This document shows positions 7,713-17,263 of a stretch of 64,000 nt of DNA, one piece after another (position 1 is the first letter of the stretch; the number at the start of each line of letters is the position of its first letter). The stretch lies in assembly GCF_014395225.1 (NCBI RefSeq), contig NZ_CP060723.1, forward strand, positions 620,001-684,000. The letters run 5' to 3'. Both the position numbers and the translations under genes were made by a program. The notes beneath the pieces are model-generated. The model had not been told where the DNA came from, made no database searches, and worked only from the letters and a program-made list of their open reading frames with translations. The stretch is from Pedobacter roseus (lineage in GTDB: Bacteria; Bacteroidota; Bacteroidia; Sphingobacteriales; Sphingobacteriaceae).

Positions 7713-9092
7713 ATGAATAGGTTTGCTATTTTCTTGAGCTTAGGCCTTTTGCTGATGATGGTGTGCTCAGGTCTGAATGCCCAGATCAAAAAAGCAAAGG
7801 CAACAAATATCATTATTATCCTAACCGATGATATGGGTTTTAGCGATGTTGGCGCTTTTGGTGGAAAATTTGTTCCCACACCGAATATAGATCGTATTGC
7901 CGGTAATGGTTTAAAACTAACCCAGTATTATAGCGCAGCACCAATATGCTCTCCATCAAGGGCAGGATTACTTACGGGCATGTATCCTGGCAGGTGGAAT
8001 TTTAGTACTTACCTGGATAATAAAAAGCATAACAAAAATGCCCAGCAGGCCGATTTCCTCGATCCTAAAGCGCCGACCTTTGCTAAGTTTTTCAAAGCTG
8101 CAGGTTATGCAACGGGCCACTTCGGGAAATGGCACATGGGCGGCGGACGTGATGTTAAAAATGCACCCGGATTTGAGCAGTATGGTTTTGATGCACATGC
8201 CAGCACTTACGAAAGCCCGGACCCTGATCCCGCAATAACTGCAACTGATTGGATATGGTCTGACAAAGACAGTATCAAACGTTGGGACCGGACCAAATAT
8301 TTTGTAGATAAAACCCTCGAATTTTTAAAGCAGCACCCTGAGCAGCCCTGCTTTGTAAATCTTTGGCCGGATGATGTGCACACGCCCTGGGTACCCCGTA
8401 GCGAAACGGAATATACTGGCAAATTTCCAATGAATCCGGAAGAAGAAGCCGCATTTAAACTGGTGTTGAAAGAATATGATGTCCAGATTGGAAGGCTGTT
8501 GGATGGATTGAAACAGCTTGGGGCAGATCAAAATACCATTGTTATTTTTACCAGTGATAACGGGCCTTTACCAAGTTTTAGGGGCAGTAGGGCTGAAGGT
8601 TTAAGGGGATCAAAACTCTCACTTTATGAGGGAGGCACCAGGATGCCATTTATCATAAGCTGGCCTGGCCACATCGCCCAGGGTAAAACCGATGACCAAT
8701 CGGTTGTGAATGCACTGGATCTTTTGCCTTCACTCTCTAAAATGGCCGGAATCAAATTGCCTGGCAGTTATAAAGGAGATGGTATTGACCGGAGCAGCGT
8801 GCTAATGGGAAATCCCTCGGCAAGAATCAGGGAGATGTTCTGGGAGTACGGGCGAAATGATATTGCTTTCAAATACCCCAGGCCGGTTGATAAAAGCCCA
8901 AATCTGGCAGTCCGCTCTGGTGAGTGGAAACTGTTAATGAACAGTGATGGCAGTGATATCCAGTTATACAATATCAATAAGGATAAAAAGGAAAGCAATA
9001 ACCTGGCAGAAAGCAGGACAGACATAGCAGGTGAACTAAAAAATAAATTACTGGCCTGGTGGCAATCGCTTCCAAAGCTTGGTGCAAAATAA
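7713..9092 (+). CDS. Secreted type I sulfatase (arylsulfatase family)
   Basis: The 459-residue protein has a signal peptide (about residues 1-24) and the S1 sulfatase fold. NIIIILTDDMGFSDVG supplies two metal-binding Asp. CSPSRAG (Cys about residue 79) is the C-x-P-S-R sequence converted to formylglycine by anaerobic maturases or FGE. GKWHMGGG and FTSDNGPLP supply further active-site residues. It should hydrolyse sulfate esters of glycans or small molecules in the periplasm. No sulfatase-maturing enzyme or SusCD pair is directly adjacent, so the substrate is not indicated. Length is usual for the family. Confidence 0.92.
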   Translation: MNRFAIFLSLGLLLMMVCSGLNAQIKKAKATNIIIILTDDMGFSDVGAFGGKFVPTPNIDRIAGNGLKLTQYYSAAPICSPSRAGLLTGMYPGRWNFSTYLDNKKHNKNAQQADFLDPKAPTFAKFFKAAGYATGHFGKWHMGGGRDVKNAPGFEQYGFDAHASTYESPDPDPAITATDWIWSDKDSIKRWDRTKYFVDKTLEFLKQHPEQPCFVNLWPDDVHTPWVPRSETEYTGKFPMNPEEEAAFKLVLKEYDVQIGRLLDGLKQLGADQNTIVIFTSDNGPLPSFRGSRAEGLRGSKLSLYEGGTRMPFIISWPGHIAQGKTDDQSVVNALDLLPSLSKMAGIKLPGSYKGDGIDRSSVLMGNPSARIREMFWEYGRNDIAFKYPRPVDKSPNLAVRSGEWKLLMNSDGSDIQLYNINKDKKESNNLAESRTDIAGELKNKLLAWWQSLPKLGAK

Positions 9093-9166
9093 CTGGTTTA
9101 AGGAATTTGTCCCCAAAATGTTAGCACTTTCTGTGCATTATAATTATTGAGTTTCAATTGCTTTAT

Positions 9167-9174
9167 TAACTTTG
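9167..9174 (+). promoter_or_regulatory. Putative -7 promoter box (TAACTTTG) for GNAT-pgk
   Basis: TAACTTTG matches TAnnTTTG. A TTGA at 9148-9151 is a plausible -33 element with 15 bases between. The last G is also the first base of the GCAAACGTTTGC palindrome, so a bound repressor would sit over the transcription start. Confidence 0.5.
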
Positions 9175-9185
9175 CAAACGTTTGC
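9174..9185. promoter_or_regulatory. LacI-type operator palindrome GCAAACGTTTGC
   Basis: This is a perfect 12-base palindrome with central CG, the usual form of LacI/CcpA-family operators. An identical copy occurs at 22293-22304 upstream of the GH20 hexosaminidase. Here it overlaps the start region of the GNAT-pgk transcript. The regulator is not in the window. Confidence 0.55.
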
Positions 9186-9241
9186 GGCGCACTCTATAGC
9201 AATATCCTGAGATCAGGCATAAGCTAATTGATAAAAAAAGT

Positions 9242-9679
9242 ATGGTCAAATTTATTCTCCCGGAAGAAGTTCTACCTTTAAGAAGCCTGGTTTTACGCAA
9301 TGGCAAACCATTTGAAGCATGTGTTTTCGATGGCGATTTGGCTTATGATACCTTTCACCTTGGCTTTTTAAAAGATGGAGAGATAAAATCCATTGCCACT
9401 TTTATGCGCAACGATTTTTTTCCTGACGAAGGCGAGGGCTATCAGCTCCGCGGCATGGCTACCCATCCCGAAGCAGGAGGGAAGGGCTGCGGTGCTGCAT
9501 TGGTTACTTTTGCCATTGAGTACCTCAAAGAATACAATACCGATTATTTATGGTGTAATGCCCGCTCAACGGCGGCCGCGTTTTACAAAAAGATCGGTTT
9601 TACGACCGAATCGCCTGAATTTGATATCCCCGGCATCGGGTTCCATTACGAAATGAAATTAAACTTAAAATCAAAATAA
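9242..9679 (+). CDS. GNAT-family N-acetyltransferase
   Basis: The product is 145 residues. The acetyl-CoA-binding motif A is RGMATHPEAGGKGCGAALVTFAIEY cut across residues 75-100, with the Q/R-x-x-G-x-G/A core as GKGCGA. A typical C-terminal segment WCNARSTAAAFYKKIGF follows. The substrate is unknown. It ends six bases before pgk, so both probably share the promoter at 9167 and its LacI-type operator. Confidence 0.8.
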   Translation: MVKFILPEEVLPLRSLVLRNGKPFEACVFDGDLAYDTFHLGFLKDGEIKSIATFMRNDFFPDEGEGYQLRGMATHPEAGGKGCGAALVTFAIEYLKEYNTDYLWCNARSTAAAFYKKIGFTTESPEFDIPGIGFHYEMKLNLKSK

Positions 9680-9685
9680 TTAAAT

Positions 9686-10879
9686 ATGAATACAATTGAC
9701 CAGTTCGACTTTAAAGATAAAAAAGCCTTAATCAGGGTAGATTTTAATGTGCCTTTGGATGATGAATTTAATATCACCGATGATAAAAGGATCAGGGCTG
9801 CTTTGCCAACCATTTCTAAAATTTTAAAAGATGGTGGTTCAGTTATTTTAATGTCGCACTTAGGCCGTCCCAAAGATGGACCGACCGATAAATATTCGTT
9901 AAAACATATCTTAACTGATTTATCTGCTTTGGTAGGTGTTGAAGTTAAATTTGCTGACGATTGTATTGGCGAAAGCGCGGTAAATCAGGCAGCTGATTTA
10001 AAACCAGGTGAAGTTTTATTGTTGGAAAACCTTCGCTTCTACAAAGAAGAAGAAAAAGGTGATGTTGCCTTCGCCGAGAAATTATCAAAATTAGGTGATG
10101 TTTACGTAAACGACGCTTTTGGTACAGCACACCGTGCACATGCTTCAACTTCAATTATTGCGCAGTTTTTCCCTGAGGCAAAATACTTTGGTTATTTAAT
10201 GGCTTCAGAAGTGGAAAATGCAGAGAAAATCCTAAACCATGCAGAAAGACCATTTACAGCCATTATGGGCGGTGCTAAAGTATCTGACAAAATTCTTTTG
10301 ATCGAAAAATTATTAGATAAAGTAGATAACCTGATTATTGGTGGTGGTATGGCATATACTTTCGCCAAAGCACAAGGCGGGGAAATAGGTACTTCATTAT
10401 TAGAAGCAGATAAACAGGAACTTTCTTTAGAACTGATCGAAAAAGCAAAAGCCAAAGGGGTAAACCTGATTTTGCCTGTTGATACGGTAATTGCCGACCG
10501 TTTTGCAAATGATGCAGATAAAAAAGATGTGACTTCTGGTGAAATTCCTGCAGATTGGATGGGACTGGATATCGGCCCTAAATCTGTTGCTTTGTTCCAG
10601 GATGTCATCAAAAATTCTAAAACTTTATTATGGAACGGCCCGATGGGTGTTTTCGAAATGGAAAGTTTCCAGGTAGGTACCAAGGCAGTTGCAGAAGCAG
10701 TTGTAGCGGCTACTAAAGATAACGGTGCCTTCTCATTGATCGGTGGTGGCGATTCGGCTGCAGCGATTGCTAAATTTGGTTTAGAAGATGAGGTAAGCTA
10801 TGTTTCTACCGGTGGTGGTGCTTTGCTTGAATATATGGAAGGTAAAGAATTGCCGGGTGTTAAAGCCATAAACGGATAA
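9686..10879 (+). CDS. pgk: Phosphoglycerate kinase
   Basis: The 397-residue enzyme transfers the 1-phosphate of 1,3-bisphosphoglycerate to ADP in glycolysis. Substrate-binding motifs RVDFNVPLD (about residue 17), SHLGRPK (about 56), [10 protein letters not shown] and AHRAHAS lie in the N-terminal domain. [18 protein letters not shown] and the nucleotide loop GGGDSAAA (about 353) lie in the C-terminal domain. Length is normal. It follows the GNAT gene by six bases and ends at a strong bidirectional terminator. Control by the upstream LacI-type site is inferred. Confidence 0.96.
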   Translation: MNTIDQFDFKDKKALIRVDFNVPLDDEFNITDDKRIRAALPTISKILKDGGSVILMSHLGRPKDGPTDKYSLKHILTDLSALVGVEVKFADDCIGESAVNQAADLKPGEVLLLENLRFYKEEEKGDVAFAEKLSKLGDVYVNDAFGTAHRAHASTSIIAQFFPEAKYFGYLMASEVENAEKILNHAERPFTAIMGGAKVSDKILLIEKLLDKVDNLIIGGGMAYTFAKAQGGEIGTSLLEADKQELSLELIEKAKAKGVNLILPVDTVIADRFANDADKKDVTSGEIPADWMGLDIGPKSVALFQDVIKNSKTLLWNGPMGVFEMESFQVGTKAVAEAVVAATKDNGAFSLIGGGDSAAAIAKFGLEDEVSYVSTGGGALLEYMEGKELPGVKAING

Positions 10880-10895
10880 ACCAAAAAATCTAAAA

Positions 10896-10944
10896 TAAAC
10901 AATAAGGCCCCTGCGGATTAATAATCTGCAGGGGCCTTGTTGTT
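10896..10944. terminator. Bidirectional rho-independent terminator (pgk / susD-like)
   Basis: AAGGCCCCTGC (10904-10914) pairs perfectly with GCAGGGGCCTT (10928-10938), and the A-rich/T-rich flanks extend the stem to about 15 pairs. It lies between the convergent pgk and SusD-like genes and can serve both. Confidence 0.85.
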
Positions 10945-10958
10945 TATGATCTTAAAAT

Positions 10959-12536
10959 TTAAAAATTACTTGCTGTGGTGGTATCCCACCATAAGCGCGA
11001 GGCAATATCATCTTTGCCCGAGCTTAAAAAAGTTGCAGCTTCTCCAACAGCAGCAGCATTCCCAGTTCTTTCTGCAGGCACAAAAACCAGCCTTTTTATC
11101 CATTGGTCGGAGGCAATAACACCCCAATCCGGACTGCTGTCGTTTTTGGCAACGTGTGGGATTTTAGGATAACCTGTCCTCCTGAAATCTACCCAGGCCT
11201 CTAAAGTATTGGTAAAAGTAGCTAGGTATTTTTGGGTGATGATTTTTTCCAGTTTCAGTTCATTGCCATCAGCTGCATTCCAGGCTACTGTAATGGTAGA
11301 AAGTGCGGTGAAATTATTCCTGCTGTCTTTTGGGTCGACGTAGTTGATCGGTTTGCTTGTTGCATCAGCAAGGTAGGCGTCAACACCGGCTGCTCCCCAG
11401 TCTGCAAACGAGAGGCGTACCCCATTTTCATAATTTGTTTTGGCATCCCCCGCATTTGCCCATCCCCTTAAAGCTGCTTCTGCTTTTAAAAAGGCAGTTT
11501 CCGATGCGGTAAAACCTCTTCTGTTCTGGGCAGATTTGAAATCTGTGCTCACCGTTGAGTATGGTACCCTGTCATCTTTGGCATTGATGTAAGCACCTCC
11601 GCGGATACCTTTATATTTGTATGTTGGATGGTCAGCAGCTAAAGTTGCATCACTTACCTCAGCAAAATATTTGGTGATGCGACCATCTTTCAGCCCTACC
11701 AGAAATGATTCCATGGTTGCGCCCATACGGGTATCGTTCCAGTCAAAACTAATCATCGAAACAGGCATAACCTCCCCATTCAACGAAATCAGAAAATTCT
11801 CGGCATTGGTGGTAATTAATCCGGCAGGATCGGCAAGGGCTTTTTCTCCTTGAGTTTTCGCTAATGCAGGGCTAACCTTAACCAGGCGCATAGCCAAACG
11901 CAGTCGTACTGAATTGAGTAATTTTAACCATGAAGCGATGTTTCCTTTATAGCTGGGATCGAATTTGGTAAAGCCGATATAGGAGGTGTTGGCTTTGAAG
12001 TTGGTTTCGATCTGATCCAACTGGGTAAACATATTGTTGTACAAATCCGACTCTTTGTCGTATTTGATAGAACCTAAGCCTGCAGTGCCATAGTTCGAAT
12101 AGATTACAGGACCGTAAATGGCCGTTAATTTAGATATCGCCAATATCCTCACTAATTTAGCCCAATCGCCAAATAATGGCAGCTTTTTTTCTACGGAAAG
12201 CTCTATTACCTGTTTTGACGGAGACATCACGCTACCGTATATACGGTTCCAATAGGCATCAATCCAACGCAGGTAATAGGTTGTATTATTAACATTCGCT
12301 ACAAAAGGGGTTGGCGTACCCATATATCCCATCCAGTTATCATAACACAGATCTTCTTCAATCTGGTGCCCCATCAGGTTAAATAACATACCCGAGAAGG
12401 AAGATCCAACCAGGTTAAAATCCTGCTCTAACATCTTGTCAGATATTTGATTCGGATTTGTATTTATCTCTTCGAAATTCTTAGTGCAGGAGTTGAGTAG
12501 GATCAAAGCAAGCACCATTAAACATAATTTTTTCAT
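10959..12536 (-). CDS. SusD-like outer-membrane nutrient-binding lipoprotein (SusD-like_2 type)
   Basis: The 525-residue protein has a lipoprotein signal (LILLNSC, Cys about residue 16) followed by FEEINTNPNQ, typical of the SusD/RagB superfamily, second subfamily. The TPR-like helical body includes YYLRWIDAYWNRIYG and LAKLVRILAISKLTAIYGPV-like segments, and it ends with KDDIASRLWWD. It should bind an oligomeric nutrient on the cell surface and deliver it to the SusC partner, which ends 11 bases upstream in the same operon. No glycosidase follows in the operon. The divergent DUF1080 gene is the nearest enzyme. Confidence 0.9.
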   Translation of the reverse strand: MKKLCLMVLALILLNSCTKNFEEINTNPNQISDKMLEQDFNLVGSSFSGMLFNLMGHQIEEDLCYDNWMGYMGTPTPFVANVNNTTYYLRWIDAYWNRIYGSVMSPSKQVIELSVEKKLPLFGDWAKLVRILAISKLTAIYGPVIYSNYGTAGLGSIKYDKESDLYNNMFTQLDQIETNFKANTSYIGFTKFDPSYKGNIASWLKLLNSVRLRLAMRLVKVSPALAKTQGEKALADPAGLITTNAENFLISLNGEVMPVSMISFDWNDTRMGATMESFLVGLKDGRITKYFAEVSDATLAADHPTYKYKGIRGGAYINAKDDRVPYSTVSTDFKSAQNRRGFTASETAFLKAEAALRGWANAGDAKTNYENGVRLSFADWGAAGVDAYLADATSKPINYVDPKDSRNNFTALSTITVAWNAADGNELKLEKIITQKYLATFTNTLEAWVDFRRTGYPKIPHVAKNDSSPDWGVIASDQWIKRLVFVPAERTGNAAAVGEAATFLSSGKDDIASRLWWDTTTASNF

Positions 12537-12547
12537 TATTTAAGATA

Positions 12548-15500
12548 TTAGAAGTTTAACTTAAGATTTAGCCCGTAAGAACGTGTACCAGGTACTGCAA
12601 AAACGTCGTTTGCCTGCATGCTATTGCTTGTACTCATCGCTTGCTCTGGATCGAAAGGTGATTTTTTATAGAAGAAAAATAAGTTACGGCCGATTAAGGA
12701 AACAGATGCCGATTTAATTGCCGAACCTTTAACAGGAACAGTATAGGCAAGTGATACCTGCGCTAAACGAACATTGGTCCTTGAGAATACATAAGGCTCC
12801 ATAATTCCATTTCTATCGCCGATTGTTGAATAGTACAACGTAGGGTCAATCGAGGTTTGCGGGGTAGTGCCTTTAATGGCATTAATTGGGATACTCCCTG
12901 CATCTCTAGCCTCGCCGCTTCTTTTGCTAACGCCATAAGAATCAAGGAAAGCTTCAGTTTTAGAAAAAGCAACACCGCCGAACTTAGCCGCTACCAAAGC
13001 GCTTAAACTGAAGTTTTTGTAGGTGAATGTGTTATTCCACCCCGTGATGAGATTTGGATTTACATTTCCAACATATTCCTGAGTTGCAGCCTTAGTTGGT
13101 TTTCCAGCATCATCCAAGATAATCTGACCCGATGCATTGCGTGCAAATTTGTAAATATATAAGTCGTTGAAAGACCCGCCGGCTTTAATGATGGAATTAA
13201 AACCTTCGCTATCGCTACCTACCTGATAAGTAGGATTATCGGCGATCAGTTCAACGATCTTGTTTTTGTTCTGCGATAGGTTAATTGTTGTATTCCACTT
13301 GAAATTCTCGTTTTTTATTGGATCTCCGCCCAATGTCAGCTCAAAACCCTGGTTAGTCACTTTACCCGCGTTTACGTAGTAAAAGGTATAACCCGAACCA
13401 GAAGGAGCCGGCAAAGATAGAAACTGATTGGTACTGGTGTTTTTATAATAGGTAAAATCGATACTTAACCTATCGTTTAGGAAGCGGCCTTCTAATCCAA
13501 TTTCGTTACTGATTATTTTTTCAGGTACCAATGTCGCAAAAGGTGTCTGTGTATTTCTGGTAATTCCCCCGATACCGTTCGGTCCACCTGCACCGCCGAT
13601 TACGTTACCAGGATTTACGATGTTATAGGGTACCTCATTTCCAACCTGCGAGGTAGATGCCCTTAATTTAAGGAAACTAATTTCTTTCGGCAGGCTTAAC
13701 ATCTGGCTGATTACGGCAGAAAGTCCCGCAGAATAATAAAAATAGGAGTCGTTCCCGGTTGTTGCCAGGGTAGAGGCCCAGTCATTACGCCCTGACAGAT
13801 CTACATAAATCATATCTTTGAACCCTAAAGACGCATTGGCAAATAAACCTTGTTTCTGAACCCTGCTATAGGTCTGGTTGATCACCAGGTTATAAGGCAG
13901 GTTTGAGAAACTGAAAAAGTTAGGGTATTGTAGTGGTGTTGTGCCATTAGCAAAAATCATCCCGTCGTTAAATGTATAATCCTGGATACTTCCTCCCGCT
14001 ACACCATTCAAGCTGAATTTGCCAAAATTGTTGTCGTAGCTTACAATAGCATCACCATATAAGGCCTTGTCATTATATTTAGCGTAATTCCATGTACCAT
14101 TAGAACTTACGCTTACCGAGTTGCCACCCGCCGCATAACGGTAGTCTAACAACCTGTCGTTATAATCAATGTTTCCACGTACATCAAATTTAAAATGGGG
14201 TAAAAATGCGTAAGATGCTTTTGCCGTTGCAATTACCCTGTTGCTGGTAGAAAGTTTAGGATCGTTATTTAATTCCCAATAAGGGTTGTTCTGTTTTTCT
14301 TCAGTAGAATACCAGTTTTGTACATACAGGTTCCTGGTGTCGCTGAATTTTTGATAGTTGGTTTTGTAATCATCAAAATTTCTTTCCCTGGCGAATAAAT
14401 ATAACCCCGTTAACGGGTTGTTATAGTAACCTGCACCCGGACGGTTCTTTGATTTCTCGTAAGAGAACCTCACGTTTCCACTTAGTGTAAGTTTATCATT
14501 AAATAATTTTGTTTCCTGGCTTAAGGTAACATTATGTTTATTATAAGTACTAGTAGGCACAATGCCTGATGCGTTGTTATTTCCGTAAGAAAAATAGGTG
14601 GTTGTCCGCTCATTCCCACCGGACACCGATATTGAATTAATCGTATTTACTCCGGTCTGAAAAAAATCATCAATGTAGTTGCTCTGATAATCTCCTTTCG
14701 TTTTAGACCAGCTGTAATCGCTACCGGCTATTGCGCCATAATTAAACTGGAATTCAGGTAATGTCGCAGCCTGGCTAAAATTTAAGGTAGAATTTAAAGC
14801 AATAGCGATTTTGCCGTTCTGGCCTTTTTTAGTGTTGATTAAAATTACGCCATTTGCACCCTGGCTGCCATATAAAATGGCTCCGTTTGCTCCCCTTAAG
14901 ATGGTAACGGATTCAAAATCATCCTGGTTTAATGCAGAAAGACCATCGCCGCCATCGGTGCCACCATAAGAGCCCGGCTGCCCGCCTTTATTGTTTACAA
15001 CAGGAACCCCATCAATAACGAACAGTGCTTCACTATTTCCTGTAATTGATTTAGAACCCCTTAGTACCGTTTTTGTCGAACCGCCAACGCCGGAGTTACT
15101 AATTCCCACATCAACGCCGGCAGCTTTACCGCTCAAAGCCTCCATAAAATTCGGACTTCCTGCCTTGGTTAATTCGGTGCCTGCGAGTTGCTGAGCAGCA
15201 AAAGTAAGTGCCCTTTTTTCCCTTTTTACACCTAAAGCGGTAACCACTACTTCATTTAAATTCGAATTTCCTGATGGAAGTAACTTAATGGTCACATTGG
15301 TCAGGTTGCTGATGTTTACTTCCTGCGAATTCATTCCGATATAAGAAACCACCAATACTGTGGCGTTATCGGGAACGGTTAACAAGAACTTTCCATCAGG
15401 TCCCGTGAGTGTTTTAGCATTGGTTCCCTTGGCTACCACCGTTGCGCCGGGTAGTGGAAGCCCTGTTTCATCAGTTACTAATCCACTAATCGTTTTGGAT

Positions 15501-15709
15501 AGCCTTTCGCTGATGCCATTAGGATGGTTCAGCATGGCGAATGGAATTGGAATAATCTTTTTGTTGCTTGCAATGTCTTCGCCCTTGGCGGCATTTTGTA
15601 AGCCAAGGCTAGCAACAGCTACGAGTGTCAGGTTCCGCAGGCCTCTGGTTGCGCTAGGAAATTTGATCTCTAGGGCGCTGATTGCGGAATAAATTTTCCT
15701 CATTTTCAT
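12548..15709 (-). CDS. SusC/RagA-family TonB-linked outer-membrane transporter
   Basis: The 1053-residue protein has a long N-terminus with a hydrophobic signal at about residues 27-42. A carboxypeptidase-regulatory-like domain follows (ISGLVTDETGLPLPGATVVAKGTN, about 69-150, with SYIGMNSQEV). Then come the TonB plug with the SusC signature (LNEVVVTALGVKREKR, LRGSKSITGNSEALFVIDGVPV, ILRGANGAILYGSQGANGVILI) and a 22-strand barrel ending in NLKLNF. It imports the ligand captured by the SusD partner, using proton motive force through TonB. The N-terminal extension before the signal is longer than usual, and the start codon is uncertain. The ligand is unknown. Confidence 0.93.
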   Translation of the reverse strand: MKMRKIYSAISALEIKFPSATRGLRNLTLVAVASLGLQNAAKGEDIASNKKIIPIPFAMLNHPNGISERLSKTISGLVTDETGLPLPGATVVAKGTNAKTLTGPDGKFLLTVPDNATVLVVSYIGMNSQEVNISNLTNVTIKLLPSGNSNLNEVVVTALGVKREKRALTFAAQQLAGTELTKAGSPNFMEALSGKAAGVDVGISNSGVGGSTKTVLRGSKSITGNSEALFVIDGVPVVNNKGGQPGSYGGTDGGDGLSALNQDDFESVTILRGANGAILYGSQGANGVILINTKKGQNGKIAIALNSTLNFSQAATLPEFQFNYGAIAGSDYSWSKTKGDYQSNYIDDFFQTGVNTINSISVSGGNERTTTYFSYGNNNASGIVPTSTYNKHNVTLSQETKLFNDKLTLSGNVRFSYEKSKNRPGAGYYNNPLTGLYLFARERNFDDYKTNYQKFSDTRNLYVQNWYSTEEKQNNPYWELNNDPKLSTSNRVIATAKASYAFLPHFKFDVRGNIDYNDRLLDYRYAAGGNSVSVSSNGTWNYAKYNDKALYGDAIVSYDNNFGKFSLNGVAGGSIQDYTFNDGMIFANGTTPLQYPNFFSFSNLPYNLVINQTYSRVQKQGLFANASLGFKDMIYVDLSGRNDWASTLATTGNDSYFYYSAGLSAVISQMLSLPKEISFLKLRASTSQVGNEVPYNIVNPGNVIGGAGGPNGIGGITRNTQTPFATLVPEKIISNEIGLEGRFLNDRLSIDFTYYKNTSTNQFLSLPAPSGSGYTFYYVNAGKVTNQGFELTLGGDPIKNENFKWNTTINLSQNKNKIVELIADNPTYQVGSDSEGFNSIIKAGGSFNDLYIYKFARNASGQIILDDAGKPTKAATQEYVGNVNPNLITGWNNTFTYKNFSLSALVAAKFGGVAFSKTEAFLDSYGVSKRSGEARDAGSIPINAIKGTTPQTSIDPTLYYSTIGDRNGIMEPYVFSRTNVRLAQVSLAYTVPVKGSAIKSASVSLIGRNLFFFYKKSPFDPEQAMSTSNSMQANDVFAVPGTRSYGLNLKLNF

Positions 15710-16221
15710 ACAATTTGTTGGTTTAGTTTAGTTTAATAATGTCCTCAGTTAAATTTCGGTACCAGAAACAATCTCTCTAACTAAAGGCCTTTTGCTCATG
15801 AAAGAAGGACGAAAAACGTTTTATGCATCCACTAAATGAATAATGGTGATCTATGCGATGAACAATAAAGTTTTAGTCTTTAATTAATAAGTAATTAAAG
15901 GTTAAGGTTAATAGTTGTTTGTTATTTGGTGGTTACACCGATATTTAATTTGGTAGGTGTAAATTAGTAAAAATCTTGATACAATGAAATAAACAAAAAA
16001 TAATTTTTATTATTTCTGTTGACATTTATCGCGATAAAAAATAAAGACTACGATCAGGTGATTTGTGATGAATTGTTGCAAAATTGCCCGAAATAATGCC
16101 ATTTCCTTAAAGTTATTGCCCTTAAAAAAATAAATTCTATATTGAATAATAATTGTCTTGGTTTCCCAATTAATGGCGGTTTTAAGATAAACATGAACCC
16201 TATAATAAATAAATTACATTG
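15710..16221. other. Divergent regulatory region between susC-like and DUF1080 genes
   Basis: These 512 AT-rich bases separate divergent transcription units. They hold the palindrome at 16025-16038 and probably the promoters of both units. I found no ORF, tRNA or strong terminator. No exact TAnnTTTG box is obvious on either strand. Confidence 0.5.
16025..16038. promoter_or_regulatory. Perfect palindrome TTTATCGCGATAAA, putative operator
   Basis: This 14-base perfect palindrome lies about 185 bases before the DUF1080 start and 315 before the SusC start on the other strand. An 11/14 copy at 7588-7601 precedes the sulfatase gene. The binding protein is unknown. Confidence 0.4.
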
Positions 16222-17196
16222 ATGAGAAAAAATATCTTTTTGTTCGGTATGGGCTGCATGCTAATTGCGGCTATGCCTGAAAAAACTTTTGCTGCAGCAA
16301 CTGCAGAACCTAAGCGCATGCAACTTGCAGCCGAGCCTGCTGACCTGATAGGCCGCTGGGATATCACAGTTGAGGTAAACGGAAAACCGGCACCAGCCTG
16401 GCTCGAAGTAAAACTTTCTGGCGTAAAAACATTGGTGGGCTATTTTGTATCTACCGCCGGCAGTGCCCGTCCGGTTTCTGAAGTTAAATTTGCCGATGGA
16501 AAGTTTAAATTTGAAATCCCGCCACAATGGGAAAGCGGTACATCGAACCTCATGATCGATGGGAATCTGACAGGTACTGGAATCCAGGGCACAATGACCG
16601 ATTGTAATGGCAAGCAATATAGCTGGAAAGGCGTTAAAGCTCCATATTTGAAAAGAACAGCTATGCCTACATGGGCCAAGCCGATTAACCTGTTTAACGG
16701 TAAAGATCTTGCAGGCTGGAAAGCCAGCGGGCAAAATCAATGGATTGTGAAAAACGGCATCCTTACCAGTCCCAAGACCGGGTCAAACCTCATCACTGAA
16801 GAAAAGTTTAATGATTTCAAACTCCATGTCGAATTTAAATATGCAAAAGGAGGGAATAGCGGGACATATCTTAGGGGCCGTTATGAGGTACAGATCGAAG
16901 ACAGTAAAAAAGACGCCCATCCAAACAGTGTATTGTTCGGTGGTATTTATGGGTTTTTGTCGCCCAATGAAATGGTAACTCTAGGTCCGGATGAATGGCA
17001 AAGTTATGATATTACCCTTGTTGGCCGTTTGGTAACCGTAGTGGCCAATGGTAAAACCATTATCAGCAATCAGGAAATTCCGGGCATTACCGGAGGGGCA
17101 TTGGATAGTAACGAAGGCGAACCAGGCCCGATTTATCTACAGGGCGATCATGCACCAATCGAATTCAGGAAAATCGTGATTACTCCTGCAAAATAA
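16222..17196 (+). CDS. DUF1080 (3-keto-disaccharide hydrolase) secreted protein
   Basis: ATG 16222 is preferred over the upstream in-frame TTG. It begins a signal peptide (MRKNIFLFGMGCMLIAAM...) and gives 324 residues. An N-terminal beta domain (about 35-145, LIGRWDITVEVNGKPAPAW) precedes the DUF1080 concanavalin-like domain (about 155-324), with PINLFNGKDLAGWKASG, GGNSGTYLRGRYEVQIED and YDITLVGRLVTVVANGKTI. DUF1080 proteins include hydrolases of 3-keto-glycosides made by sugar oxidoreductases. It diverges from the SusCD-like operon and may act on the same substrate, but no oxidoreductase is present here. Confidence 0.85.
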   Translation: MRKNIFLFGMGCMLIAAMPEKTFAAATAEPKRMQLAAEPADLIGRWDITVEVNGKPAPAWLEVKLSGVKTLVGYFVSTAGSARPVSEVKFADGKFKFEIPPQWESGTSNLMIDGNLTGTGIQGTMTDCNGKQYSWKGVKAPYLKRTAMPTWAKPINLFNGKDLAGWKASGQNQWIVKNGILTSPKTGSNLITEEKFNDFKLHVEFKYAKGGNSGTYLRGRYEVQIEDSKKDAHPNSVLFGGIYGFLSPNEMVTLGPDEWQSYDITLVGRLVTVVANGKTIISNQEIPGITGGALDSNEGEPGPIYLQGDHAPIEFRKIVITPAK

Positions 17197-17212
17197 ATAA
17201 AGGCTATGTTGA

Positions 17213-17237
17213 GTGTCAGATGAGTAACATCTGACAC
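17213..17237. repeat. Perfect hairpin between convergent genes
   Basis: GTGTCAGATG (17213-17222) and CATCTGACAC (17228-17237) form a perfect 10-pair stem with a five-base loop. It sits between the convergent DUF1080 and PepSY genes and has no T run, so it looks more like a REP-type dispersed hairpin than a classic terminator, though it may stop transcription. Confidence 0.55.
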
Positions 17238-17263
17238 CACAGCAGGCTAAAACAAGGGTTAAA

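Noticed and set aside
10192..10683. Minus-strand ORF of 163 codons opposite pgk
   Set aside because: Antisense to a fully conserved pgk; composition is Ser/Ile-rich as expected for a shadow frame.
16261..16740. Minus-strand ORF of 159 codons opposite the DUF1080 gene
   Set aside because: Antisense to a gene with clear signal peptide and domain; no motif of its own.
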